Position numbers and translations under genes: made by a program. Source: CAWFZT01 sp963820415 (GTDB lineage Bacteria > Chloroflexota > Anaerolineae > Anaerolineales > Anaerolineaceae). Taken from it: 64,000 bases of DNA. Positions 16,196-25,004 of this stretch are shown piece by piece; positions within the stretch are counted from its first letter, which is position 1, and each line of letters begins with the position of its first letter. A model generated the notes under the pieces. That model was not told the DNA's origin and did not search any database. It worked only from the letters and a program-made list of their open reading frames with translations. Location: contig CAWFZT010000005.1 of assembly GCA_963820415.1 (NCBI GenBank), forward strand, positions 186,001-250,000. Direction: 5' to 3'.

Positions 16196-17782
16196 TTAGC
16201 CAGGAGTTAGAGTTAACCGCTCTTTGGCGGCCTCTTCAATCTCTTTCTTATTATAGAGCATAATGTGATACCCCTGTTCGAACCAGGCTGGCACGCTGTC
16301 GTCGTAATGGCGGCTGGCGATGTGGCCGGATTGTCCGGGGGCCAACAGGCCAAGGGCGTGCGCCAGGTCGCCCAGGTCAGCGATAAAGCGAAATGGTGGG
16401 CCGCCGACGAAGTTGTGGCTCAGGTCGAACTCAGTGGTAAAGGTTGCCCAGATAGCATTGCCATCCCCGCCGATCGGGTAGGGGCCGCGGTCGAAGATGG
16501 GCGCCAGGAGGGGCTGCCTGCCGAGGATATGCCGGAAGGTCAACTGGTGCATTTTGCCCCACGCCCAATCGCCAGGTTGCGGGCCTTGTTCAACTTTCAA
16601 GAAGTCAAGAGTCTCTTTCAAGGCCAGCTTCAACACGTCATCGCGCTGTTCGCCGCCGCCCAGGTCCCACCAGGGAGAATCAGGTTTGGCGAGCATCCTG
16701 GCCAGCCATTCCCAGGAATGCATCCCCCACAGGCCAGGATTGGGCCCTTTGCCCCGGTAAATCGGGCCCAAATCACCCAACTTTCCATCGATCATCAAGG
16801 CCAGCACCTTGCGCACCAGCACCTCATAGACAAGCGCGGCCGGGCTGTTGGCCGCCAGTGTTCCGTCCCAGGCCCTCATCAAGGGCACGATTTCTTCCAG
16901 GTCTGTTTCCAGGCTGGTCAAGTTTCCCACATAGGCTGCCAGGGTGCGGGCGTGGGTAGAGACCTGGTCGAACTGCATGCGCCGGACGGCGTTTACGTCC
17001 AGTTTTTCCTGGCCAGTGATCAGCTCGGTGATGCGCTGCGCCCGGTCGTTGGAAACGTAATCCCGGCTGAGAAAATACGGATAGTTCGAGCTGATCACCT
17101 GGTTGTTGGCAGTCACCACGTACCCCTGGGGGGGATTAACAAAATGGGGCAGTTCTTCAAAGGGGATATAGCCGGTCCATTCATATTCTCCGGTCCAACC
17201 TGGGACGGGCACGCTGCCGTCGCCGTGGGCGCGGATAGGAATGCGCCCTGGCAGGTCGTAGACGATATTGCCCTGAGTGTCGGCGTAGACGGTGTTTTGA
17301 ATGGGCCCCGACCAATCCCGCAGGGCCTCGTGGAATTCCGCGCAGTTTTTGGCGCAGTTCATTTTGAAAACGGCTTTGACGGTGCTCTCCGGTTCCAGGG
17401 TAGTCCAACGCAAGGCCAGGGGCGTTTCATGCTCATAGCCTCGCAGCAGGGCCTGGTTGATGATCGGGCCATGACGGGTTTGGATGACTTCTTCGACGAT
17501 AGATTTGCCGCCCTTGACGCGGAACACCTCACGGCGCACTTCGGCAGGGTACCAGGCGCCCTGGTATTCATACTCCACCTGGCCATCTCCACTTTTGCGC
17601 AGGTGTTCTTCATATAGATCCTGGACATCCGAGAACCCGTTGGTAAAGCCCCAGGCCACGTGACCGTTGTGCCCGGCGATGATCAGCGGCATGCCGGGCA
17701 GGCTGACCCCATTGAGATTCAGGTCTCCGCCGCTGAGGTGGTTCTCGAACCAGATTGCCGGCACATCGAGCACCAGGTGCAT
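16196..17782 (-). CDS. penicillin acylase-family Ntn hydrolase, beta-chain part (after frameshift)
   Basis: C-terminal portion of a penicillin-amidase-like hydrolase. In this frame homology already begins near 17850, upstream of the first ATG, as GSNNWVIAGRRSLSG, where the Ser before NNW is the expected N-terminal nucleophile created by autocleavage. It continues with HPILANDMHL, IAGHNGHVAWGFTNG and VTANNQV, all family hallmarks. The enzymes hydrolyse amide bonds of acylated substrates (beta-lactams, N-acyl homoserine lactones and similar); the natural substrate here is unknown. The frame joins the upstream half (next entry) through a one-base shift at the G run 17860-17864. Confidence 0.85.
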   Translation of the reverse strand: MHLVLDVPAIWFENHLSGGDLNLNGVSLPGMPLIIAGHNGHVAWGFTNGFSDVQDLYEEHLRKSGDGQVEYEYQGAWYPAEVRREVFRVKGGKSIVEEVIQTRHGPIINQALLRGYEHETPLALRWTTLEPESTVKAVFKMNCAKNCAEFHEALRDWSGPIQNTVYADTQGNIVYDLPGRIPIRAHGDGSVPVPGWTGEYEWTGYIPFEELPHFVNPPQGYVVTANNQVISSNYPYFLSRDYVSNDRAQRITELITGQEKLDVNAVRRMQFDQVSTHARTLAAYVGNLTSLETDLEEIVPLMRAWDGTLAANSPAALVYEVLVRKVLALMIDGKLGDLGPIYRGKGPNPGLWGMHSWEWLARMLAKPDSPWWDLGGGEQRDDVLKLALKETLDFLKVEQGPQPGDWAWGKMHQLTFRHILGRQPLLAPIFDRGPYPIGGDGNAIWATFTTEFDLSHNFVGGPPFRFIADLGDLAHALGLLAPGQSGHIASRHYDDSVPAWFEQGYHIMLYNKKEIEEAAKERLTLTPG

Positions 17783-18546
17783 ATCGTTGGCGAGAATAGG
17801 ATGGCCAGAAAGGCTGCGCCGGCCCGCGATGACCCAGTTGTTACTGCCAACCCCATCCAGGGGGCCGGGACCTGAAAGGAACGCGCCTCGCCGGGCAGCG
17901 CCGCGCCTCCGCCGGCGTCCATCACCAGGCCGGCCGCGTCGCTGGCGTCCAGTTCCAACTCGGCAGCTTTTTCAGCGCCTAGGCGGCTGATCAGGCGGGC
18001 ACGTACCACTTCGCTTTCCCAATTGGCCGAAAGCGTCCAGGACATGAGCTTGTTATAAGACAGGCAGTCAGCGATTTGCCAGGCATCTGGCCGGTAACCC
18101 AACAAAGTGAATTCAACCGGCAGGCGGTTCTGGGCGATGCCAGCGTTTACGCCGTTGCAGTAGGCCTGCATGTCTTGCTGGTACTGTCCTTCCAACAGGC
18201 TGGCTTCTTGTTCGGCCACTCGCCGCAGGCCAAGCGTACGCATGGCGCGGTCGAAGCCCAGGGCATCTTCACCGAGTAGCTCGGCCAATCGGCCCTGAAC
18301 CAGCCTGCGGTTGATATCCATTTGCCAAAGACGTTCCTGGGCGTGGACGAATCCCTGGGCAAACAGTGCATCCTGAGTATTCAGTGCAAAAATGTGTGGG
18401 ATACCCAGGTCGTCGCGCAAGATTTCGACCGGGGCGTGCAGCCCGGCCATGCGCAGGCTGCCTCGGGTCTGTGGAAGTCGGGTGCGGCTCAGCAGGGTCA
18501 AGGTTGGGCGGAGGAGGGATCCCAATAACGATTGTAGGCGTGTCAT
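17719..18546 (-). CDS. penicillin acylase-family Ntn hydrolase, alpha-chain part (before frameshift)
   Basis: N-terminal half of the same gene, start at 18546. It shows RDDLGIPHIFALNTQDALFA then FVHAQERLWQMDINRR (about residues 43-80), the standard alpha-chain opening of penicillin acylases, and ends meaningfully at about 17865. After that point this frame reads nonsense (WMGLAVTTGSS) while the other frame reads LDGVGSNNW. The shift coincides with GGGGG at 17860-17864, so a homopolymer miscall is the likeliest cause. The intact protein would be about 780 residues. A hydrophobic N-terminus (LLGSLLRPTLTLL) could be a weak export signal or membrane anchor. Confidence 0.82.
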   Translation of the reverse strand: MTRLQSLLGSLLRPTLTLLSRTRLPQTRGSLRMAGLHAPVEILRDDLGIPHIFALNTQDALFAQGFVHAQERLWQMDINRRLVQGRLAELLGEDALGFDRAMRTLGLRRVAEQEASLLEGQYQQDMQAYCNGVNAGIAQNRLPVEFTLLGYRPDAWQIADCLSYNKLMSWTLSANWESEVVRARLISRLGAEKAAELELDASDAAGLVMDAGGGAALPGEARSFQVPAPWMGLAVTTGSSRAGAAFLAILFSPTICTWCSMCRQSGSRTTSAAET

Positions 18547-18797
18547 ATTTACCTTCCATGGCGCAAGGCTTTTAGCTCAGAGCGAGTTTGTTCAGAAAGA
18601 AGCATATTATTCCTCCTACTGGTAATTATCTTCTCACAAGCATAGTATATCATCGGGGATTTTGGCGATAAGGTTTGACCTTTGGAAGTTCCTGGAAAAG
18701 GACTCGGATCTTGGTGTGTTAATTTACGCACGCACGTTTACACCCCAAATGGTTGATTTTTTACCGTCTTTGTGGCATAATCAGCATAACAAATCAA
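18547..18797. other. intergenic region before the ileS leader
   Basis: Divergent intergenic stretch between the acylase gene (minus) and the ileS leader (plus). It carries a degenerate palindromic element (18681-18750) and AT-rich sequence near 18610-18650 and 18755-18795 that could hold the two promoters. I see no gene in it. Confidence 0.6.
18681..18750. repeat. degenerate palindromic element, copy D2
   Basis: TTTGGAAGTTCCTGG, then CTCGGATCTTGGTGTG, TTTACGCACGCACG and TACACCCCAAAT follow the same order as left flank, left arm, centre and right arm of the element at 49237-49329, with several substitutions and a small insertion at the centre. Probably a decayed copy. Confidence 0.55.
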
Positions 18798-19075
18798 AAA
18801 GACTATGATGGAAACGAGTAGGCCTGTGGGTGACTGCCAGCGAACCCGGGTTTGGTGAGAGCCGGGGCAGCCCGATAAGCCGAAAATCCTTCCGGAGTTG
18901 CAATCTGAACGCAGGTTGCCCCTGCCAGTAAGTGAGCCGGCCCGCCAACCGTTACCAGGGCGCAGGTCTATCCGGACTGGATGCACCTGGCAAAGCGCTC
19001 ACTGACCGGTGAGAAGCAGGGTGGTACCGCGAGTTTACGCTCGTCCCTGATAGGGATGGGCGTTTTGTTTATGCA
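18798..19075 (+). promoter_or_regulatory. T-box riboswitch upstream of ileS
   Basis: The leader contains the near-invariant T-box sequence AGGGTGGTACCGCG (19018-19031), stem I landmarks GAAACGAGTAG near 18812 and GGTTTGGTGAGAGCC near 18850, and a following terminator. These leaders sense uncharged tRNA by pairing its anticodon with a specifier codon and its 3' end with the T-box bulge, then allow read-through. The downstream gene is isoleucyl-tRNA synthetase; ATC at 18886-18888 (context CGAAAATCC) is the best candidate specifier, which fits isoleucine. T-box identity is secure, the specifier less so. Confidence 0.92.
19038..19071 (+). terminator. T-box-regulated intrinsic terminator
   Basis: CGCTCGTCCC (19038-19047) pairs with GGGATGGGCG (19052-19061) over 10 bp with two G-U pairs, a 4-nt loop and then TTTTGTTT. 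It directly follows the T-box motif and is the off-state structure of the riboswitch. Confidence 0.88.
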
Positions 19076-19095
19076 TCATTTCGTACGGAGGTTGA

Positions 19096-22000
19096 ATGTT
19101 CAAACCAGTTTCTCCAAAGCTCAATGTAACCTTGATGGAAGAAGGTGTGCTGCACTTCTGGAAAGCGCACGATATCTTCCACAAATCGATGGATACCCGC
19201 TTGAGTGGACCCGAATATGTCTTTTTTGAAGGTCCGCCGACCGCTAACGGCAAGCCTGGCATTCATCATGTGCTGGCGCGCGCCTTCAAAGACATTTTCC
19301 CGCGCTATAAGACCATGCGCGGCTACCATGTCAGCCGCCGCGGCGGATGGGACACTCACGGCCTGCCGGTGGAGATTGAGGTTGAGAAAAAACTGGGTTT
19401 CAACAACAAACAGCAAATCGAGGCCTTCGGCATCGCCAAATTCAACGAAATGTGCCGTGAGTCGGCCTTTACTTACATCCAGGAATGGGAGCGCCTGACC
19501 GACCGGATTGGTTATTGGGTTGATCTCAACACTGCTTATATCACCTATACGGGTGAATACATGGAGTCGGTGTGGTGGATTCTCAAGAATTTCTGGGATA
19601 AAGACCTGCTCTATCAGGGATTCAAGGTGGTGCCTTACTGCCCACGCTGCGGTACGCCGCTGTCGGATCACGAGGTCGCCCTGGGTTACGAAGAGACGTC
19701 TGACCCGTCTGTGTTCGTGCGGATGCCGTTGGTTGACACTCCAGACACTTCTTTGCTGGTGTGGACGACCACTCCCTGGACTTTACCGGCCAACGTGGCG
19801 GTGGCGGTCGGCGCGGAGGTCGAGTATGTAACAGTCGAGCGCGACCTGCCTGAGGGTGGCAAAGAACGCCTGATCCTGGCCAGGGATCTGCTGTCCAAGG
19901 TTTTCAAAGACGAGCCAGTGCGCGTAGTCGGGCATTTCATGGGCTGGCATCTGAAAGGCAAACGCTACCAGCCGTTGTTCACCTTTGTCACTCCCGATAA
20001 ACCGGCCTATTACGTGATCTTAGGTGACTTTGTCACTACTGGAGATGGCAGTGGCTTGGTTCATATCGCCCCAGCCTACGGTGCCGACGACATGAAAGCC
20101 GCCAACGAGCTGGATCTGCCAATATTGATGACGGTAGCGGATAACGGCGCCTTCATCTCGGCGGTACGCCCCTGGGCAGGCATGTTTGTGAAAGACGCTG
20201 ACCCGCTCATCGTCCTCGACCTGAACGGGCGCGGGCTGCTCTTCCGTTCGGAAAAATACACCCATACTTATCCATTCTGCTGGCGTTGCGGCACTCCACT
20301 GTTGTATTATGCGCGCAAGACCTGGTATATCCGCACCAGCCAGAAAAAAGACCGGCTGGTGGCGCTCAATGAAAAAATCAACTGGTATCCGTCGCATATC
20401 AAGAACGGCCGCTTTGGCAACTGGCTCGAAAACAATGTCGATTGGGCCTTGGGGCGCGAACGTTATTGGGGAACCCCACTTCCAGTTTGGGAATGCGATC
20501 ATTGTGAGCACCAGGTGTGCGTAGGTTCAGTCGCCGAGTTGTCTCAGATGGCTGGCCGTGACCTGACCGGCCTGGATATGCACCGTCCGCATGTGGATGA
20601 AGTGCATTTCAAGTGCACCAACTGCGGAAAAGGCAGCATGCGTCGTGTGCCCGAACTGATCGATGCATGGTTCGATTCAGGTTCAATGCCGGTTTCCCAG
20701 TGGCACTATCCTTTCGAAAACCAGGAAAAGTTTTTGCAGCAGTTCCCTGCCGACTACATCTGTGAAGCGGTTGATCAGACGCGCGGCTGGTTCTATTCGC
20801 TGCATGCCATCAGCACCCTCCTGTTTGACCAGGAATGCTTTCGCAATGTGATCTGCCTGGGTCTGATCCTTGATTCGGAAGGGCGCAAGATGTCTAAATC
20901 GCTCGGGAATGTGGTCAACCCATGGGATGTGATCAATGTCTACGGAGCGGATGCCGTGCGTTGGTATTTATATACCGCCAGCCCGCCTGGACAGGAGCGG
21001 CGCTTCTCCAGCGACCTGGTGGCCGAGGTGGTGCGCACTTTTACTTTGACGCTGTGGAATACCTATTCCTTCTTCGTCACCTACGCCAACCTGGATGGTT
21101 GGAAGCCGGCTGGAAAAGGCGAAGAGATCCAATACAGCGCCCTGGACCGCTGGCTGCTCTCCTCCCTTTATACCCTTGTCCGGGAATTGACCAACGCTCT
21201 GGAAAATTACGACGTTCTTGGGGCGACCCGCCCCATCGAGACCTTTGTCGATCAGCTTTCGACCTGGTATCTGCGGCGCTCGCGCCGGCGTTTCTGGAAA
21301 AGCGAGTCGGATGCGGATAAACAGGCTGCCTATGCCACTCTACACGAAGCCCTGGTGGTGCTCAGCAAGCTTTTGGCTCCCACTATGCCCTTCCTGGCGG
21401 AAGAGTTGTACCAGAACCTGGTCGTGTCGGTCAACGAGAATGCCCCGATTTCGGTGCACCTGGCCGATTGGCCGGTTTACCAGCTCGCCCGCATCGACGA
21501 GAAGCTCAACCGTGAAATGGCGCTGGTGATCAAGCTGGCTTCGCTGGGACACGCCGCCCGCAACAAGGCCAACCGCAAGGTCCGCCAGCCGCTGTCTGAA
21601 GTGGCCTTCTTGATCGGAAATGTCGAGGAGCGTGGGGTGGTGGAAAAGTACGCCGACCTGTTGGCCGATGAGCTGAATGTAAAAAAAGTGCGTGTGCTGG
21701 ATACGGCTGGAGAGGCGGTTGCTTACAGCCTCAACCCCTTGCCCAGGCAGCTCGGGCAGAAATACAGCAGCCGCTTCCCGGCCATCCGCCAGGCGATTCT
21801 GGCGGCTTCGTCTGAAGAGGCAACCCAGAAATTGCTGGCCGGGCAAAGCCTACCTGTGGTCACTGCCAGTGGAGAGACGGTGGATATTCTTCCCGAAGAG
21901 GTTGAAGTGCGCGCCCAGGCCAAAGCCGGGTTCGTGGTGGCGTCTGAAGGGGCTTACCTGGCCGCTCTGGTAACCGAATTGACCCCCGAGCTGGTGGAAG

Positions 22001-22257
22001 AAGGTCTGGCGCGCGAGTTTGTTCGCCGGGTGCAGGATTTGCGCAAGCAAGCTGACCTGGATATTGCCGAACGCATCCACCTGTTTTATGAGGCAACTCC
22101 GGGTTTACAGAAAGCCATCGATTCCTTCCGGAATTACATAATGGGAGAGACCCTGACGGTAGAAATAACCGCAGGGGTGGTGCCGCCCTACCTGCCCCAA
22201 ACCAGCGACAGCTTTGACGGGGAGTCAGTCAAGGTGGGGTTGAGCCGGAAGAGTTAA
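19096..22257 (+). CDS. ileS: isoleucyl-tRNA synthetase
   Basis: 1053 residues, with CGGAGG about 5 nt before the ATG. A class I aminoacyl-tRNA synthetase that charges tRNA-Ile. The HIGH-type motif reads PPTANGKPGIHHVLAR (about residues 47-62) and the KMSKS loop is GRKMSKSLGNV (about 595-605). The CP1 editing domain (VWTTTPWTLPANVAVAVG) lies around 215-235, and the anticodon-binding domain follows at about 690 onward (FVDQLSTWYLRRSRRRFW). The length and the GIHH form match the eukaryote-like type-2 IleRS found in many Chloroflexota, the class that includes mupirocin-insensitive enzymes. It is controlled by the T-box leader just upstream and followed by a hairpin at 22295. Confidence 0.96.
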   Translation: MFKPVSPKLNVTLMEEGVLHFWKAHDIFHKSMDTRLSGPEYVFFEGPPTANGKPGIHHVLARAFKDIFPRYKTMRGYHVSRRGGWDTHGLPVEIEVEKKLGFNNKQQIEAFGIAKFNEMCRESAFTYIQEWERLTDRIGYWVDLNTAYITYTGEYMESVWWILKNFWDKDLLYQGFKVVPYCPRCGTPLSDHEVALGYEETSDPSVFVRMPLVDTPDTSLLVWTTTPWTLPANVAVAVGAEVEYVTVERDLPEGGKERLILARDLLSKVFKDEPVRVVGHFMGWHLKGKRYQPLFTFVTPDKPAYYVILGDFVTTGDGSGLVHIAPAYGADDMKAANELDLPILMTVADNGAFISAVRPWAGMFVKDADPLIVLDLNGRGLLFRSEKYTHTYPFCWRCGTPLLYYARKTWYIRTSQKKDRLVALNEKINWYPSHIKNGRFGNWLENNVDWALGRERYWGTPLPVWECDHCEHQVCVGSVAELSQMAGRDLTGLDMHRPHVDEVHFKCTNCGKGSMRRVPELIDAWFDSGSMPVSQWHYPFENQEKFLQQFPADYICEAVDQTRGWFYSLHAISTLLFDQECFRNVICLGLILDSEGRKMSKSLGNVVNPWDVINVYGADAVRWYLYTASPPGQERRFSSDLVAEVVRTFTLTLWNTYSFFVTYANLDGWKPAGKGEEIQYSALDRWLLSSLYTLVRELTNALENYDVLGATRPIETFVDQLSTWYLRRSRRRFWKSESDADKQAAYATLHEALVVLSKLLAPTMPFLAEELYQNLVVSVNENAPISVHLADWPVYQLARIDEKLNREMALVIKLASLGHAARNKANRKVRQPLSEVAFLIGNVEERGVVEKYADLLADELNVKKVRVLDTAGEAVAYSLNPLPRQLGQKYSSRFPAIRQAILAASSEEATQKLLAGQSLPVVTASGETVDILPEEVEVRAQAKAGFVVASEGAYLAALVTELTPELVEEGLAREFVRRVQDLRKQADLDIAERIHLFYEATPGLQKAIDSFRNYIMGETLTVEITAGVVPPYLPQTSDSFDGESVKVGLSRKS

Positions 22258-22294
22258 TTTATTCCTGGCGGTTCTAAAAAGTGGGATTATGAAT

Positions 22295-22321
22295 ATAGCT
22301 TGCAGTTGGACTGCAAGCTAT
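22295..22321 (+). terminator. hairpin downstream of ileS
   Basis: ATAGCTTGCAGT (22295-22306) and ACTGCAAGCTAT (22310-22321) form a perfect 12-bp stem with a 3-nt loop, 37 bp after the ileS stop. Only TCTTCAT follows, so U-run support is weak; it may act as a terminator or an mRNA-end stabiliser. Confidence 0.5.
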
Positions 22322-22373
22322 CTTCATAAAATTCACAAGGTGGACAGGATGCAATCCCGGCCACCAAATGCGG

Positions 22374-22379
22374 TAAAAT
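22374..22379 (+). promoter_or_regulatory. candidate -10 box for lspA (CGGTAAAAT)
   Basis: TAAAAT with GG before it, 29-34 bp ahead of the TTG start at 22408. If transcription begins about 7 nt further on, the ATG at 22378 would lie outside the message. Confidence 0.35.
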
Positions 22380-22407
22380 GAAGGGACTTAAAACGTTGGA
22401 GGATGTT

Positions 22408-22956
22408 TTGAAGCGCAATCTTATCGATTATCTTCTCCTCGTGCTGTTTGCGGGTTTGATCATATTTGTTGACCAGGTGACGAAGGCCCTGGTGCGTACC
22501 CGGCTGCCTTTGCAAGGTATGTGGTCGCCCTGGCCCTGGTTGACGCCTTATGCCCGCATCGTCCACTGGTCTAACACCGGGGTCGCCTTTGGTATGTTCC
22601 AGGGGATGAATGGGGTTTTTATTGTCCTGGCGATTATTGTTTCGATTGCTATCCTGTATTATTTTCCGCGCGTCCCGCGCAAGGATTGGGCGTTGCGCCT
22701 GGCGATGGTGATGCAGTTGGCCGGTGCACTGGGCAATCTGGTTGATCGGGTGCAATATGGCCAGGTGACCGATTTTATCTCCATCGAAAATTTTGCTGTT
22801 TTCAACGTAGCCGATGCTAGTATTTCAGTGGGTGTAGTCATCTTAATCCTGGCGGTTTGGTTCCAGGATATGAAAAAGAAAAGAGAGACCACCGCGGTTG
22901 CGCCCACTGTTATCCCTTTTGAGAAGACGCATCCGGATGAGGATGAAGCGAAGTGA
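22408..22956 (+). CDS. lspA: lipoprotein signal peptidase (signal peptidase II)
   Basis: 182 residues from TTG 22408, preferred because GGAGG (22398-22402) sits 5 nt upstream; an in-frame ATG at 22378 has no ribosome binding site and overlaps a possible -10 box. An integral membrane aspartyl protease that cleaves the signal peptide of diacylglyceryl-prolipoproteins. Four hydrophobic segments are present, with the family motifs VDQVTKALV near the N-terminus, NTGVAFGMF, AGALGNLVDRV and FNVADASIS; the Asp residues of the last two are the catalytic pair. A charged C-terminal tail follows the last helix. The stop overlaps the next gene by 4 bp. The other early lipoprotein enzyme, lgt, is at 36987. 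Confidence 0.93.
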   Translation: MKRNLIDYLLLVLFAGLIIFVDQVTKALVRTRLPLQGMWSPWPWLTPYARIVHWSNTGVAFGMFQGMNGVFIVLAIIVSIAILYYFPRVPRKDWALRLAMVMQLAGALGNLVDRVQYGQVTDFISIENFAVFNVADASISVGVVILILAVWFQDMKKKRETTAVAPTVIPFEKTHPDEDEAK

Positions 22957-23879
22957 AGGATCTGCTACTGCAGTTTACCTGCTCTGTCGATCAACCGCAA
23001 CGGTTGGATAAATTCCTCGTGGCGCACCTGCCGGATTATTCGCGCTCACGCCTGCAGGGGTTGATCAAAGATGGTTTTGTCAAGGTAGGTGGGATACAGG
23101 TGGTCAAATCCAATTGGTTGGTCACAGCCGGCGATGCCGTCGAGCTGATTCTCCCACCGCCGCAGCCTTCTGAGCTGGTGCCCGAAGATATTCCTCTCCA
23201 GGTGGTCTTTGAGAACAAAGATTTGCTGGTAGTCAATAAACCGGCCGGCATGGTGGTCCATCCTGCCGCTGGTCACGCCACCGGTACATTGGTGCACGCC
23301 GCCCTGGCGCATGCACCCGAAATGGAAGGAATAGGCGGCGAGCAGCGTCCCGGCGTGGTGCACCGCCTTGATAAAGAGACTTCCGGGTTGATCCTGTTGG
23401 CCAAGAATGATCACGCCCACCACTGGCTTCAAGACCAATTCCGCCTGAGAAAAGTGGTGAAAATATACCTGGCGTTGGTGGATGGTCACCCACCTACTCC
23501 CACCGGGCGGATCGAAGCCCCGATCGGGCGAGACCCGTCTCACCGCAAGCAGATGGCGATTGTTCCGGCGGTTAAGGGCCGTGAGGCGGAGACGGAATAT
23601 AAGACGCTGGAGAGTTTTGACCAATATGCCTACCTGGAAGCGCATCCTTTGACCGGTAGGACCCACCAGATCCGCATCCACCTGGCGTTTATTCACTGCC
23701 CAATAGTCGGCGATACGCTTTACGGTCACCGCCACCCTACACTGAGCCTAAGCAGGCACTTTCTCCACGCGGCACGCCTTACCATACAGCTCCCAGGTGA
23801 AAGCAATTTCCGTACTTTTTCAGCCCCTTTACCGCCTGAGCTCGAGCAAGTATTGAATTCCCTCAGGAAAGCCAGATAA
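22953..23879 (+). CDS. rluD: RluA/RluD-family pseudouridine synthase
   Basis: 308 residues, GTG start overlapping the lspA stop (GTGA). It isomerises uridine to pseudouridine in large-subunit rRNA. The N-terminal S4 RNA-binding domain covers about residues 12-75 (QRLDKFLVAHLPDYSRSRLQ). The catalytic domain has the signature HRLDKETSGLILLAKN with the nucleophilic Asp at about 137, then GRTHQIRIHL near 235. lspA-rluD is a widespread bacterial gene pair, which supports the assignment. RluD itself is the best guess; the paralogue RluC or a generic RluA family member is possible. Confidence 0.92.
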   Translation: MKDLLLQFTCSVDQPQRLDKFLVAHLPDYSRSRLQGLIKDGFVKVGGIQVVKSNWLVTAGDAVELILPPPQPSELVPEDIPLQVVFENKDLLVVNKPAGMVVHPAAGHATGTLVHAALAHAPEMEGIGGEQRPGVVHRLDKETSGLILLAKNDHAHHWLQDQFRLRKVVKIYLALVDGHPPTPTGRIEAPIGRDPSHRKQMAIVPAVKGREAETEYKTLESFDQYAYLEAHPLTGRTHQIRIHLAFIHCPIVGDTLYGHRHPTLSLSRHFLHAARLTIQLPGESNFRTFSAPLPPELEQVLNSLRKAR

Positions 23880-23905
23880 CTATTATTCATCAAGAGGAAA
23901 TCGAT

Positions 23906-24943
23906 ATGGATTACGTTGATCTTCGTTCAGATACGGTAACCCTGCCCACCTTGGAGATGCGCGAAGCCATGGCCCGGGCTGAGGTTGGCGACGATGTGTA
24001 TGGTGAAGACCCGACCATCAACCGTTTGCAAAAAATGGCTGCCGAACGCCTGGGCAAAGAAGCCGGGCTGTTCGTCCCCTCTGGGACAATGGGCAACCTG
24101 GCTTCGGTGCTGGCGCACTGTGGCCGTGGGGATGAGGCCATCATGGGTGACCTGGGCCACACTTTCCTATTCGAAGCCGGGGGAGTGGCTGCCCTGGGAG
24201 GGGTGGTTCCACACACTCTTCCCAACCAGCCGGATGGAACTCTCAAGCTGGAGGATATTCTGGGCGGAATACGCAATCCCAGTGATCCGCATCACCCGTT
24301 GTCCCGGCTGGTAATCCTCGAGAATACGCACAATCGTTGTGGGGGTGTGCCGCTGAGCGTGGAATATACCCGCAAAGTGGGCTACCTGGTCCACGCACAC
24401 GGGTTGCGGCTGCACCTGGATGGCGCCAGAATTTTCAACGCGGCCGTGGCGTTGAATGTCCCAGCCTCCGAGCTGGCTGACCCGGCTAACTCGGTCACCT
24501 TCTGCCTGAGCAAGGGCTTGTGCGCCCCGGTCGGCTCGGTAATCTGCGGCTCGGTGGAATTCATCGGCCGCGCCCATCGTATTCGTAAGCAGCTCGGCGG
24601 GGGGATGCGCCAGGCGGGCGTGTTAGCCGCGGCTGGCATCGTCGCCCTGGAGCAGATGGTTAACCGGTTGGCTGACGATCATCGCCGGGCGCGCCAGTTG
24701 GCCGAAGGATTGGCGAAAATCCCTGGGGTACAGCTCGACATCCCCATCCCACTCACGAACATGGTGTTTATTTCACTCGACGAAAAAGCGCCTTACAGTG
24801 CTGCCGAAGTGACGGCGCGCTTGCAAGAGCATAAAGTGCGCGTCGGCGCGGTTGGTCCGCGTAGCTTCCGACTGGTGACTCACTACTGGATTAATGATGA
24901 AGGCATCGAAAGGACGCTCACAGCCTTCGCCCAGGTGTTGTAA
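23906..24943 (+). CDS. ltaE: low-specificity L-threonine aldolase
   Basis: 345 residues, with AGAGGAAA before the ATG. A PLP fold-type I enzyme that splits threonine or allo-threonine to glycine and acetaldehyde. It opens with DLRSDTVTLPT and GDDVYGEDPTINRL, both diagnostic of the family. NTHNRCGG (about 137-144), HLDGARIFNAAV (about 171-182, with the PLP-contacting Asp) and the Schiff-base Lys in FCLSKGLCAPVGS (about 202) are all intact. It follows rluD after 26 bp in the same direction and could be in the same transcript. Confidence 0.94.
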   Translation: MDYVDLRSDTVTLPTLEMREAMARAEVGDDVYGEDPTINRLQKMAAERLGKEAGLFVPSGTMGNLASVLAHCGRGDEAIMGDLGHTFLFEAGGVAALGGVVPHTLPNQPDGTLKLEDILGGIRNPSDPHHPLSRLVILENTHNRCGGVPLSVEYTRKVGYLVHAHGLRLHLDGARIFNAAVALNVPASELADPANSVTFCLSKGLCAPVGSVICGSVEFIGRAHRIRKQLGGGMRQAGVLAAAGIVALEQMVNRLADDHRRARQLAEGLAKIPGVQLDIPIPLTNMVFISLDEKAPYSAAEVTARLQEHKVRVGAVGPRSFRLVTHYWINDEGIERTLTAFAQVL

Positions 24944-25004
24944 CCCCTTGAAAATAGTCTGAGTCCTTCTACGAGAAATCCTAAAGATCTAGCCTGGATT
25001 TATT

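Noticed and set aside
16265..17617. 450-codon open frame on the plus strand opposite the penicillin acylase
   Set aside because: It is an antisense shadow: the minus-strand product has clear acylase motifs over the same span, and this frame has no homology or ribosome binding site.
18810..18900. Leader peptide or protein-coding gene in the ileS leader
   Set aside because: No ribosome-binding-site-linked frame; all features are explained by the T-box structure.
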